A stretch of 13,292 nt of DNA from Lachnoclostridium sp. UBA6475 (GTDB lineage: Bacteria > Bacillota > Clostridia > Lachnospirales > Lachnospiraceae), in contig DJNB01000224.1 in assembly GCA_002435545.1 (NCBI GenBank), positions 1 through 13,292 of the forward strand, written 5' to 3'. The notes beneath the pieces are model-generated. The model was not told where the DNA came from and did not search any database. It worked only from the letters and a program-made list of their open reading frames with translations. This document shows, piece by piece, positions 1 through 7,614 of this stretch. The position numbers and the translations under genes were made by a program. Within the stretch, counting starts at the first letter, position 1; every line of letters starts with the position of its first letter.

Positions 1-24
1 TTAGAGATTCCGAGAGATCATTGA
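1..24 (+). CDS. Possible 3' end of an upstream gene (partial)
   Basis: Reading from base 1, the frame gives seven codons (LEIPRDH) and then TGA at 22-24. The following ribosome site at 31-37 and start at 47 fit a closely spaced operon, so an upstream gene ending here is plausible. Seven residues cannot identify a product, and the bases could equally be intergenic. Confidence 0.3.
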   Translation, partial: LEIPRDH

Positions 25-46
25 GAAGCAAAGGAGGAAGAACCGG

Positions 47-1348
47 ATGCTTCGAATGGAAATTGCATTGATATTGATCCTTGCGTTTGTAGCCTATATG
101 TATTTTTCGGCAGAACGCAAAGATTCCCAGTTGCATAAAGTATTTTCCCTGCTATTGGTGGTGGTACTGGTGCATCTTATGCTGGACGCGGCGACGATTT
201 ATACTGTGAATCATCTGAAGGAAGTGCCGGCAGTGCTCAATCAGATACTGCACCGCCTGTTTATCGGAAGTATGGTAGTCGTTTTGTATTTGTTTTATCA
301 ATATATTGCGATACTGATAGAGGAAGAAACGGGGAAACGGAGAAGACTGGATGCGCCAGCCAAGGCATTTCTGCTGCTTGGCGCGGCCGGGGCAGCAGCA
401 CTTCCGATCTATTACCATCAGACACCGGCGGGAAATTATTCCGGAGGGCTTTACGCAGTAGTGAGTTATGTAAGTGTCGGCTTCTATCTGTTTTTGTGTG
501 GGCTGCTCCTTATCATTAATTGGAAACACATTTACCGGAAGAAGAAATTTGCGATCGGGACGACGCTTCTGGTAGAATTTACCATATGTGCTCTCCAGGG
601 ACTTCACCATGAATGGCTGATCAGTGGGATGGGCATTGCCCTGATGACACTTTCGTTTTATCTTACGTTGGAAAACCCGGATGCTTTGCGGGCGGAACTG
701 AATGAACAGAAATTGTCGATGCTGTATCTGAAAAGCCAGGTAAATCCGCATTTTCTGTACAATACCTTGGATACGATACGGATTCAGGCACAGCTCAATG
801 GAGATAAGAAAGTGGCAGATCTGCTAATGAAACTGGTTGATTTTTTCCGTATCAGTGTAAAAGTTGACAGACAGATGGTGACGCTGGATGATGAACTTGA
901 CCTCTTGGAAGCTTATATGGAGTTAATGTGCTACCGTTATCCCAAACTCAGCTGCCAATATGATATTGATCCCGATCTTGGCGGCGCGGAAGTGCCTAAT
1001 TTTATCCTGCAGCCAATTGTGGAAAATGCACTGCTTCATGGATTGAAAAACAAAGGCTATGTTGGAAATATATGGATTTTAGCGCAAAAGACCACACAAG
1101 GAATGGAAATTTCTGTAAAAGACAATGGAAGCGGATTTGAACCGGGGAAAGGGAAAGACATTGAGCAGATGCTTCTGCATTATGCCAAAGAAGAACAAAA
1201 GCTAGAGGGAAACAGCATCGGCATTTTGAATGTGCAAAAGCGTATCAAATTGCTCTGCGGTAAAGAATATGGTTTAAATTATACCGAAAACCCGGAAGGG
1301 GGCGTCACAGCCCATATAGAACTGCCATGGAAAGAGGTGAAACGATGA
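47..1348 (+). CDS. Membrane sensor histidine kinase, YesM/LytS-like (His_kinase family)
   Basis: This is a 433-residue sensor kinase of a two-component system acting at the cytoplasmic membrane. The N-terminal ~210 residues hold six or seven hydrophobic segments (about 4-21, 32-52, 70-92, 107-121, 137-158, 168-184, 193-207) with little extracellular sequence, so a ligand within or near the membrane is likely. The catalytic part follows: an H-box NPHFLYN with the phospho-accepting His235, an N-box PIVENALLHG (323-332, Asn327), a G1 box DNGSGF from Asp359, and a GILNVQKRI stretch near 391-399. This H-box is the hallmark of the YesM/LytS type rather than the HisKA type. The start at 47 is supported by AAGGAGG at 31-37; an in-frame ATG at 56 is less well placed. 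Its stop overlaps the response regulator start (ATGA), so the two are translationally coupled. The signal is unknown; the following ABC genes suggest a peptide or a toxic compound, which is inference. Confidence 0.93.
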   Translation: MLRMEIALILILAFVAYMYFSAERKDSQLHKVFSLLLVVVLVHLMLDAATIYTVNHLKEVPAVLNQILHRLFIGSMVVVLYLFYQYIAILIEEETGKRRRLDAPAKAFLLLGAAGAAALPIYYHQTPAGNYSGGLYAVVSYVSVGFYLFLCGLLLIINWKHIYRKKKFAIGTTLLVEFTICALQGLHHEWLISGMGIALMTLSFYLTLENPDALRAELNEQKLSMLYLKSQVNPHFLYNTLDTIRIQAQLNGDKKVADLLMKLVDFFRISVKVDRQMVTLDDELDLLEAYMELMCYRYPKLSCQYDIDPDLGGAEVPNFILQPIVENALLHGLKNKGYVGNIWILAQKTTQGMEISVKDNGSGFEPGKGKDIEQMLLHYAKEEQKLEGNSIGILNVQKRIKLLCGKEYGLNYTENPEGGVTAHIELPWKEVKR

Positions 1349-2082
1349 AAAAATTTCGAGTACTGCTGGTAGACGACGAGATCATGATCCGGGAGGGATT
1401 TAAAAAACTGTTTGACTGGGAGGCCCATGACTGCGAAATCATAGGAGAAGCGGGAGATGGGATGGAAGCCATGACACAGATCGATCTGAACAAACCGGAT
1501 ATCGTGATCATGGATATCAACATTCCTATCATGAATGGGCTGAAAGTGATACAGATGAGCCGGCTTAAATATCCGGATATGGCATTTGTGATCGTGTCCG
1601 GATACGATGACTTCGAATATTGCAGGGAAGCATTGCGGCTGCGGATCACAGATTATATATTAAAACCGGTAAATTATGAGGAATTTGGATCGTGTCTCGA
1701 TCATTTGAAAATTTCCTTATATGAAAAAAAGACATCCAAGGACTCGGGAGAAGAGGATGACCGGGTGATCACCGGAATCATCCGGTATATGCAGGAACAT
1801 TTGGAAGAAGAGATATCATTGAATGTGTTAGCAGAAAACTTCCATCTAAGCAGCGCTTATATCAGCCAGTTATTTAAGAGTGAGATCGGTGTGAACTTTC
1901 TATCCTATCTTACGAATATCCGGATGGAGCAGGCAAAGAAACTGCTTGTTACGACAGCAGCTTCCGTAGCAGAGATCTCGCAGCGGTCGGGATATGGAGA
2001 TTACCGTGTATTTACCAAAGCCTTTAAGAAAAAGGAAGGTATGACACCGTCACAATACCGGCGGGAGTTTTTAAATGAATAA
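1345..2082 (+). CDS. Response regulator, REC + AraC-type HTH (YesN-like)
   Basis: This 245-residue DNA-binding response regulator is the partner of the preceding kinase. The receiver domain (about 4-118) has the acidic pair Asp10/Asp11, the phospho-acceptor Asp57 in IVIMDINIP, Ser85 and Lys107 in ILKP. After a short charged linker, residues about 140-243 form a two-HTH AraC domain, ending in the family pattern SGYGDYRVFTKAFKKKEG followed by TPSQYRR. At 245 residues it is shorter than typical YesN proteins, because no extra central region separates the two domains. I chose the ATG at 1345, not the in-frame ATG at 1327, because AGAGGTG lies at 1333-1339 and the 4-nt overlap with the kinase stop is standard for coupled pairs. 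It most likely activates its own operon, including the ABC transporter; no obvious operator is visible because the promoter lies upstream of the window. Confidence 0.94.
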   Translation: MKKFRVLLVDDEIMIREGFKKLFDWEAHDCEIIGEAGDGMEAMTQIDLNKPDIVIMDINIPIMNGLKVIQMSRLKYPDMAFVIVSGYDDFEYCREALRLRITDYILKPVNYEEFGSCLDHLKISLYEKKTSKDSGEEDDRVITGIIRYMQEHLEEEISLNVLAENFHLSSAYISQLFKSEIGVNFLSYLTNIRMEQAKKLLVTTAASVAEISQRSGYGDYRVFTKAFKKKEGMTPSQYRREFLNE

Positions 2083-2097
2083 GAGGAGAGTGAGAAA

Positions 2098-2805
2098 ATG
2101 TTAAAAATAGAACATTTAACAAAACAGTACGGAGAAAAAAAGGCAGTCGATGATCTGGCTCTGCATATTAAAAAAGGAGAGATCTACGGATTCATCGGAC
2201 ATAATGGGGCAGGAAAAACGACGACATTGAAGTCGATTGTCGGAATTTTACAATTTGATGCGGGGGAGATCCGGATTGATGGCGAATCCATCGAAAAAGC
2301 ACCGTTAGAATGCAAAAAAAAGATTGCGTATATCCCGGATAACCCGGATCTGTACGAATTTATGACGGGAATCAAATATCTGCATTTTATAGCGGATGTT
2401 TTCGAGGTAGATGAAGAGACAAGACAGGAACGCATCCGTAAATATGCCGATCTTTTTGAGATTACTTCCGATCTTGCCCAGCCGATTGCGTCGTATTCGC
2501 ATGGTATGAAACAAAAACTTGCGATAATTTCAGCATGGATCCATAAACCGCAGCTGATCCTGATGGATGAACCGTTTGTCGGACTGGATCCGAAAGCATC
2601 CCATCTGTTAAAAGGACTGATGCGGGAAGTTTGTGATGAGGGCGGAGCCATCTTTTTCTCGACGCATGTGCTGGAAGTGGCAGAGAAACTTTGTGACAAA
2701 GTGGCGATTATCAAAAATGGAAAATTGATCCGTTCCGGTACGATGGAAGAAGTAAAAGGCGATGACAGCCTGGAAGAGGTATTTTTGGAATTGGAGGGAG
2801 AATAA
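2098..2805 (+). CDS. ABC transporter ATP-binding protein
   Basis: This 235-residue nucleotide-binding subunit powers the permease encoded next. All ABC ATPase motifs are present: Walker A GHNGAGKTT (34-42, Lys40), signature YSHGMKQKL (133-141), Walker B LILMDEP (153-159, Asp157, catalytic Glu158), D-loop GLDP and switch His190 in FSTHVLE. The signature SHGMK replaces the classical SGGQ, a form common in ABC-2 type exporters such as the bacitracin/lantibiotic and Na+ export families. The length is normal for a single ATPase domain without a regulatory tail. It starts 15 nt after the response regulator, behind AGAGGAG at about 2083-2089, and its stop shares one base with the permease start. Context indicates a two-gene exporter controlled by the upstream two-component system; the substrate cannot be read from sequence. 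Confidence 0.95.
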   Translation: MLKIEHLTKQYGEKKAVDDLALHIKKGEIYGFIGHNGAGKTTTLKSIVGILQFDAGEIRIDGESIEKAPLECKKKIAYIPDNPDLYEFMTGIKYLHFIADVFEVDEETRQERIRKYADLFEITSDLAQPIASYSHGMKQKLAIISAWIHKPQLILMDEPFVGLDPKASHLLKGLMREVCDEGGAIFFSTHVLEVAEKLCDKVAIIKNGKLIRSGTMEEVKGDDSLEEVFLELEGE

Positions 2806-4409
2806 TGTTTGGAATCTTAGTAAAAAAACAGATGACAGAGATTTTCCGTGTCTATTTTTACGATGCAAAAAAGAATAAAAAGCGTTCCAGAATCTCGACA
2901 ATTCTCTTTTTCCTGATGTATGTCGCAATCATGGCGGGTATTTTGGGCGGTATGTTTTCTTTTTTATCGGTGCAGTTATGTAAACCATTTGCACAGGTAC
3001 ATATGAGCTGGCTGTATTTTTTGATCATGAGCATGATCGCGGTCGCTTTGGGAGCATTTGGCAGTGTATTTAACACGTTTTCCGGACTGTACCTTTCAAA
3101 GGACAACGATCTGCTCCTATCCATGCCGATCCCGGTGCGGAGCATACTGGCGGCAAGACTTATGGGCGTTTATCTTATGGGCTTGATGTATTCCGCTGTC
3201 GTGATCGTGCCGGCAGCCGTTGTCTACTGGATAATGGCAGACGTTACACCGGCAGGGGTGTTCGGGTCGATCCTTCTCATCGCACTTATTTCCGTTATCG
3301 TCCTTATATTGTCTTGTGCATTGGGATGGTGCGTGGCAAAAATAAGTTTGAAATTGAAAAATAAGAGTATTATTACGGTGATACTTTCGCTGGCATTTTT
3401 TGCCCTGTATTACTTTATCTATTTTAAAGCGCAGGAAGTTATCCAGTATTTGCTGCAAAATGCTTTGATCTACGGCAGTAAAGTAAAGGACAGCGCCTAT
3501 CCGCTCTATCTGTTTGGACGGATTGGAGAGGGCGATGCTGTGGCAATGCTTCTCTTTACAATTGCAATCGCCGTCCTTGCCCTGCTGACATTTTATCTTC
3601 TTTCCCGAAGTTTTATCCATATCGCGACGGCGACCGGAAAGACGGAAAAAGTTGTTTACCGTGAAAAGAAGGAAAAGAGAAAGAGCGAGTTTGGGGCACT
3701 TCTTACAAAAGAATTCCGGCGGTTCACTTCCAGTCCGAATTATATGCTGAACTGTGGACTCGGTACGGTTTTAATGCCGATACTGGCAATCGTGGTTTTA
3801 GTCAAAGGACGTTCTCTGCTGCAAAACTTTTTACAATTTTTGGAAGGCGAACAAATGGGAAGTATTATCGTTATTATCGCTGTCGCAGCGGTATGTCTGC
3901 TGGCTTCGATGAATGATATGGTAGTGCCGTCGGTATCTCTGGAAGGGAAAAACCTTTGGATCCTCCAGTCGCTGCCGGTAAAACCGTGGAATATCCTTCG
4001 TGCAAAATTGTCGATGCAGCTTTTATTAACGGGGATTCCGGTATTTTTGTGTGACGTGTGTGTCCTTGTATGTGTGCGTGCTGACGTTGTTCAGAGCCTG
4101 TTTATCCTGATCCTTCCGCTTATATTTACAGTAATGCTGACGGTTTTTGGGCTGTTTCTCGGAATCAATATGCCGAACCTTACGTGGACAAATGAACTTG
4201 CACCGATCAAACAGAGTCTAAGTGTTGTCATTTCCATGTGTGGCGGATGGGCTGTTGCAGTCGGGATGGTGGTACTGTATTTTGCCTGTGGAAAGAAACT
4301 GGGGGAAATTGGATATCTGTCCCTGGTGACACTTGTATTTGTACTGATTTCTGCCGGATTGTATCTCTGGCTGAAACGAAAAGGTACAGAAAAATTTGAA
4401 ATGTTATAA
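2805..4409 (+). CDS. ABC exporter permease, 12 predicted TM helices
   Basis: This 534-residue integral membrane protein is the permease partner of the preceding ATPase (TAATG junction). Hydrophobic segments fall at about 31-56, 69-91, 124-144, 151-177, 189-208, 246-268, 318-335, 353-370, 404-424, 430-453, 473-493 and 502-523, giving twelve helices. A lysine/arginine-rich loop (279-306) divides the protein into halves. Each half contains a similar element between its second and third helix: SKDNDLLLSMPIPVRSIL (98-115) and LEGKNLWILQSLPVKPWNIL (379-398). This suggests an ancient internal duplication, as seen in large putative ABC exporter permeases of Clostridia (ABC_tran_2-like; assigned from memory). 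No accessory domain is visible. The terminator starts 26 nt after the stop, so this is the last gene of the operon. Export of a peptide, antibiotic or lipid is possible, but the substrate is unknown. Confidence 0.9.
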   Translation: MFGILVKKQMTEIFRVYFYDAKKNKKRSRISTILFFLMYVAIMAGILGGMFSFLSVQLCKPFAQVHMSWLYFLIMSMIAVALGAFGSVFNTFSGLYLSKDNDLLLSMPIPVRSILAARLMGVYLMGLMYSAVVIVPAAVVYWIMADVTPAGVFGSILLIALISVIVLILSCALGWCVAKISLKLKNKSIITVILSLAFFALYYFIYFKAQEVIQYLLQNALIYGSKVKDSAYPLYLFGRIGEGDAVAMLLFTIAIAVLALLTFYLLSRSFIHIATATGKTEKVVYREKKEKRKSEFGALLTKEFRRFTSSPNYMLNCGLGTVLMPILAIVVLVKGRSLLQNFLQFLEGEQMGSIIVIIAVAAVCLLASMNDMVVPSVSLEGKNLWILQSLPVKPWNILRAKLSMQLLLTGIPVFLCDVCVLVCVRADVVQSLFILILPLIFTVMLTVFGLFLGINMPNLTWTNELAPIKQSLSVVISMCGGWAVAVGMVVLYFACGKKLGEIGYLSLVTLVFVLISAGLYLWLKRKGTEKFEML

Positions 4410-4435
4410 GTGGGATTTTAAGAAATAGAACACAT

Positions 4436-4462
4436 AAAAAAGCACCTTTGTGGTGCTTTTTT
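4436..4462 (+). terminator. Rho-independent terminator of the sensor/ABC operon
   Basis: The arms AAAAAAGCACC (4436-4446) and GGTGCTTTTTT (4452-4462) are perfectly complementary around a 5-nt loop and end in a T6 run. It lies 26 nt after the permease stop. The A-run on the left arm could also support termination from the opposite strand. Confidence 0.9.
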
Positions 4463-4476
4463 GCGTGAAAAAATTC

Positions 4477-4517
4477 TTGTAATTTACCAATGATATTTCG
4501 ACAATAATTGGTAAAAT
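4477..4517 (+). promoter_or_regulatory. Promoter region with 9-bp inverted repeat (candidate operator)
   Basis: The perfect inverted repeat TTTACCAAT (4483-4491) / ATTGGTAAA (4507-4515) has a 15-bp spacer and lies just upstream of the lipoprotein gene. Two promoter readings are possible: TTGTAA (4477-4482), 17 bp, GACAAT (4500-4505); or an extended -10, TGG-TAAAAT (4509-4517), without a clear -35. In both readings the repeat straddles the polymerase contact region, which is the usual place for a repressor site. The arms are 24 bp apart centre to centre. The binding protein is unknown. Confidence 0.5.
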
Positions 4518-4541
4518 AGGAAAGAAAGGAGGAGATAGAGT

Positions 4542-5465
4542 ATGAGAAGAAAACTAGGTATAGCCGCTGTATGTATGGCGGTTTCTTTATCTTTAGCCGG
4601 ATGCAGTGCTTCTTCGGTTGAAAAAAATGTTACCGATGCCGCAAATGAAATAAACGATCAAGTGTCCGATGTGACGGACAGGCAGGATGAACATGTACTG
4701 TTTGTAAAAAACGGACACCCGGTAAGTTATCCGAAAGTGCCTTATGGAAAGGCATTGGATGAATTTTTTGAGGATGCCAAATGGAAGTATTTCAAGGCAG
4801 AATCCGGGGAAGATGTGGTGGAATTTACCGGCTATTGTTTGTATCAGGATACGAAAGTAAAAGCCAGACTTCAATTTATACTTGATATGGATGAGGGAAC
4901 ATTTACCCAAGGGGCATTGAGTTTTAATGATGTTCCGCAAAATAACCTGATCACCGGTACGATGCTTGTAAAAGCTTTTGACCAATATGCAGAAAAGCAC
5001 AATATCATCGACGAAGGCGATGTAGATGAAAGTGCTTTTGAAGCAGGTACCGTTGCGCAGACCGACAGCACACAGACAGGCAGTACGCAGGAGGAGACGG
5101 AACCAACTCCGGTTATAACGGAGGAACCAACGCCGGAGCCGGAAGAGAATACGGACTATGCATATGAAGAAGACGATACCGATGATGAGGACGACAGTGA
5201 ATATATCTTACCGTACTCCGACACCGAATCGGTGACAAAAGCCGATCTGGAGTATTTAACCAAAGAGCAGTGCCGGATCGCCCGCAATGAGATCTATGCC
5301 CGCCACGGCAGACGCTTTAACGACAAAAAACTGCAGGCTTATTTTGACAAACAATCCTGGTACTTTGGTTCGGTAGAAGCAGATGAATTTGATGAGAGCG
5401 TATTAAATTCAGTGGAAAAAGCAAATGCGAAATTCATTCTCAAATATGAGAATAAATTAAAATAA
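4542..5465 (+). CDS. YARHG-domain lipoprotein
   Basis: This 307-residue protein is exported and lipid-anchored. The signal peptide is basic (MRRK), hydrophobic and ends in lipobox LAGC, with Cys21 as the lipidated residue. Residues about 50-165 form an unrecognised globular region. Residues 170-222 are a disordered linker rich in Thr, Pro, Glu and Asp (TPTPEP-like and EDDTDDEDD runs). Residues about 232-305 match the YARHG domain, with its naming motif at 252-256 inside ARNEIYARHG; this domain is common in extracellular proteins of Clostridia and its function is not established. The ribosome site AAAGGAGGAG (4525-4534) precedes the ATG at 4542. The next gene starts 18 nt after the stop, so the two are probably co-transcribed. 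A cell-surface role for the C-terminal domain, displayed on an acidic stalk, is inference. Confidence 0.88.
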   Translation: MRRKLGIAAVCMAVSLSLAGCSASSVEKNVTDAANEINDQVSDVTDRQDEHVLFVKNGHPVSYPKVPYGKALDEFFEDAKWKYFKAESGEDVVEFTGYCLYQDTKVKARLQFILDMDEGTFTQGALSFNDVPQNNLITGTMLVKAFDQYAEKHNIIDEGDVDESAFEAGTVAQTDSTQTGSTQEETEPTPVITEEPTPEPEENTDYAYEEDDTDDEDDSEYILPYSDTESVTKADLEYLTKEQCRIARNEIYARHGRRFNDKKLQAYFDKQSWYFGSVEADEFDESVLNSVEKANAKFILKYENKLK

Positions 5466-5483
5466 AAATGGAGGGAATACCTT

Positions 5484-7511
5484 ATGAAAAAAAGGATAGC
5501 AAGTATAGTATTAGCAATTGTTATGGTGTTGTCTGTTGTGAATGGATATACACCAAAGAAAGTGACGGCGATGTCAACCAGTACGGTCCCGGAAGGATAT
5601 ACGGCGATCAACTCGTTAGATGATCTGGCGCTGATTCGAAGTAATCCCAAGGGAAATTACATTTTGATGAATGACATTGATATGACAGATGCTACCAAAC
5701 CGGGTGGATCTATTGATACCGGAAACGGATGGGTACCGATTAAGGATTTTAGTGGTACATTTGATGGAAATGGACATTATATCAAGGGTATGCATATTTA
5801 TGGAACGGTTTCAGGCGTAGAATATGGACTTTTCGGTATTGTTAGCGGAGCGGTCAAAAACTTAGGAATGATAGATGTAGATATTGATATTGAATCTGAT
5901 CAGCGGGCAACATACGTGGGAGCAATTGCAGGTGAATTATCATATGGTAAAGTAGAGGGTAAAGTAGAACAATGCTTTGTAAGTGGGAGCATTAAGTGCG
6001 ATATTAATAACGAAGATGTTCGGTACAGATACATTGGCGGCATCGCAGGAGCGGGTGAAAGCTCTTCTTGTGTGGTTGCTAACTGTTATAATCGTGCTCA
6101 AATTGATGCTTACAAAAAAGATGGAAGTACGATTACTAATACAGCAGGGATTGCTAATGCGGTATCGGTTAGTAACTGTTACAATCTGGGAACAGTTAAT
6201 AAAGGAGAAGGATATGCCATTGGAGGTTATGACGGTTATGGTGATTATGAGGATGCGTGTTTCTATTTGATTGGAACGGGAAAAGAATTGAGTGGTTCTG
6301 ATGTTCCACTCACCGAGACCCAGATGAAAAACAAAAATTATTATACAAACTTTAATTTTAATACGGTATGGGACGTTGATCCATATCACAATTATTTATA
6401 TCCACAGCTGAGAAATTGTCCGCAGGTACGCATCAAACAATTGAGTATTGTGAAGCAGCCGGATCAATTGGTTTACAATCAGGGAGATAAAATTTCCTTA
6501 TCCGGGGGAGAGGTGCAGATTACCTATGAAGATGGTTTTCAAGCGACGGTAAGTATGGATGACAGTATGCTGGGAACCTATGATATGATGCAGCTTGGCG
6601 CGCAGAATATTATGCTTAGTAAATCGGGGGCTTCGGATTCCTTTTCGATTACGGTAAATGAAATTCCGGTTTCGGCAGTGACAATATCAAAGCCAGAACT
6701 CGTTATGGAAAAAGGAGATATCGAAGATCTTACCGCAGCCATCAGTCCGGAAAATGCGACAAAAAAGGATGTCGTGTGGAGTTCTTCCGATGACAGTGTA
6801 GTGACTGTCGATCAAAGAGGAAAAGTGCGGGCAGTCTCTCTGGGAAAAGCTGTAGTCACGGCAAAATCGGCTAACGGCGTGGAAGGAAAATGTGAAATAT
6901 CAGTCATAATACGATGTTATTCGATTAAAATAACCAATAAGGGGTCTTATATTTATACAGAAGGCAATTATGTGACTCAAATTGATGCCGGTTCTACCCA
7001 TACGTTTCAATATGAACTTGATCCGTTAGGTTCAACAGAAGAAGTAAAATGGACATCAGCCGATCCGGCAATTGCCACTGTAGATGGAAACGGAACAGTA
7101 ACCGGAATAAAAGCCGGGACAACCTGTATCACCGCAGAAACACAGACGGGACAAAAAGATTCCGTATATGTGACGGTAAAGGCGGCTGCCAAGAAGTCGA
7201 GTCAGACAGCAAACGGAAAAGCCAATAAAAATGTACTGGGAAAAGCCAAGATAAAGAGTATCAAAGCGTCCAGGAAAAAACTTACTGTAAAATGGGCGAA
7301 GGTTAAAAAAGCGGATTATTATGAAGTTCAATTCGCGACAAACAGATCCTTTACCAAGGGAAAAGATTCCTACGAAGAATGGGGAACAAAATTGACATTT
7401 AAAGGAAAGAGAAAGAAAACATATTTTGTTCGTGTTCGTGCTGTATCGGAATCTTATGACAAAACAGTACGTGGTAAGTGGAGTGCTGTTAAGAAAAAGA
7501 AAACAAAATAA
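5484..7511 (+). CDS. Secreted repeat protein: GLUG-like beta-helix, Ig-like/BIG2 domains, FN3-like C-terminus
   Basis: This 675-residue protein is secreted by a signal peptide (residues 1-29, likely cleavage after VTA). Residues about 38-310 resemble GLUG/right-handed beta-helix modules of adhesins: the NDIDMT and FSGTFDGNGHYIKGM elements, then recurring glycine-rich turns (YGLFGIV, YVGAIAG, YIGGIAG) and paired Cys-Tyr-Asn motifs (ANCYN, SNCYN). Residues about 317-393 look like an Ig-like domain. Two BIG2-type domains follow (about 397-475 and 479-566), each with the WxSxDxxxxTVDxxGxVxxxxxG pattern. A basic linker leads to an FN3-like domain (about 590-668) of a kind often seen in Lachnospiraceae surface proteins, ending in KKKKTK. 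No LPXTG sorting signal or membrane anchor is present, so attachment, if any, is non-covalent. GGAGGG lies about 10 nt before the start. A role in surface binding is inferred from domain type. Confidence 0.85.
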   Translation: MKKRIASIVLAIVMVLSVVNGYTPKKVTAMSTSTVPEGYTAINSLDDLALIRSNPKGNYILMNDIDMTDATKPGGSIDTGNGWVPIKDFSGTFDGNGHYIKGMHIYGTVSGVEYGLFGIVSGAVKNLGMIDVDIDIESDQRATYVGAIAGELSYGKVEGKVEQCFVSGSIKCDINNEDVRYRYIGGIAGAGESSSCVVANCYNRAQIDAYKKDGSTITNTAGIANAVSVSNCYNLGTVNKGEGYAIGGYDGYGDYEDACFYLIGTGKELSGSDVPLTETQMKNKNYYTNFNFNTVWDVDPYHNYLYPQLRNCPQVRIKQLSIVKQPDQLVYNQGDKISLSGGEVQITYEDGFQATVSMDDSMLGTYDMMQLGAQNIMLSKSGASDSFSITVNEIPVSAVTISKPELVMEKGDIEDLTAAISPENATKKDVVWSSSDDSVVTVDQRGKVRAVSLGKAVVTAKSANGVEGKCEISVIIRCYSIKITNKGSYIYTEGNYVTQIDAGSTHTFQYELDPLGSTEEVKWTSADPAIATVDGNGTVTGIKAGTTCITAETQTGQKDSVYVTVKAAAKKSSQTANGKANKNVLGKAKIKSIKASRKKLTVKWAKVKKADYYEVQFATNRSFTKGKDSYEEWGTKLTFKGKRKKTYFVRVRAVSESYDKTVRGKWSAVKKKKTK

Positions 7512-7532
7512 AAGATATTATTCCTAAAACAA

Positions 7533-7569
7533 AGAGGCATAAGCGCAGATTTGAGGTGCTTATGCCTCT
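7533..7569. terminator. Bidirectional intrinsic terminator between convergent genes
   Basis: A perfect 12-bp stem, AGAGGCATAAGC (7533-7544) and GCTTATGCCTCT (7558-7569), encloses a 13-nt loop. On the + strand the T run is weak (GTAGTTTTG). On the - strand the stem is followed directly by TTGTTTT. It therefore probably serves the - strand ATPase gene at least as well as the + strand secreted-protein operon. Confidence 0.8.
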
Positions 7570-7614
7570 GTAGTTTTGTCAGAAAACGAAGTTATAAATG
7601 ATTCTATAGTTTGT

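Noticed and set aside
152..751. Long open frame on the - strand inside the histidine kinase gene
   Set aside because: It is the mirror of a gene with clear kinase motifs, lacks a ribosome site and gives a protein with no recognisable pattern.
1327..1344. Upstream in-frame ATG of the response regulator
   Set aside because: It lacks a ribosome site; AGAGGTG lies between this ATG and the one at 1345, which starts exactly at a receiver domain and overlaps the kinase stop.
3117..3620. Open frame of 167 codons on the - strand inside the permease gene
   Set aside because: Cys/His/Lys-rich composition typical of antisense translation of hydrophobic codons; no start signal and no family pattern.
5484..7511. 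Cell-wall sorting signal on the secreted repeat protein
   Set aside because: The C-terminus ends in a lysine-rich FN3-like domain without LPXTG or a hydrophobic tail.
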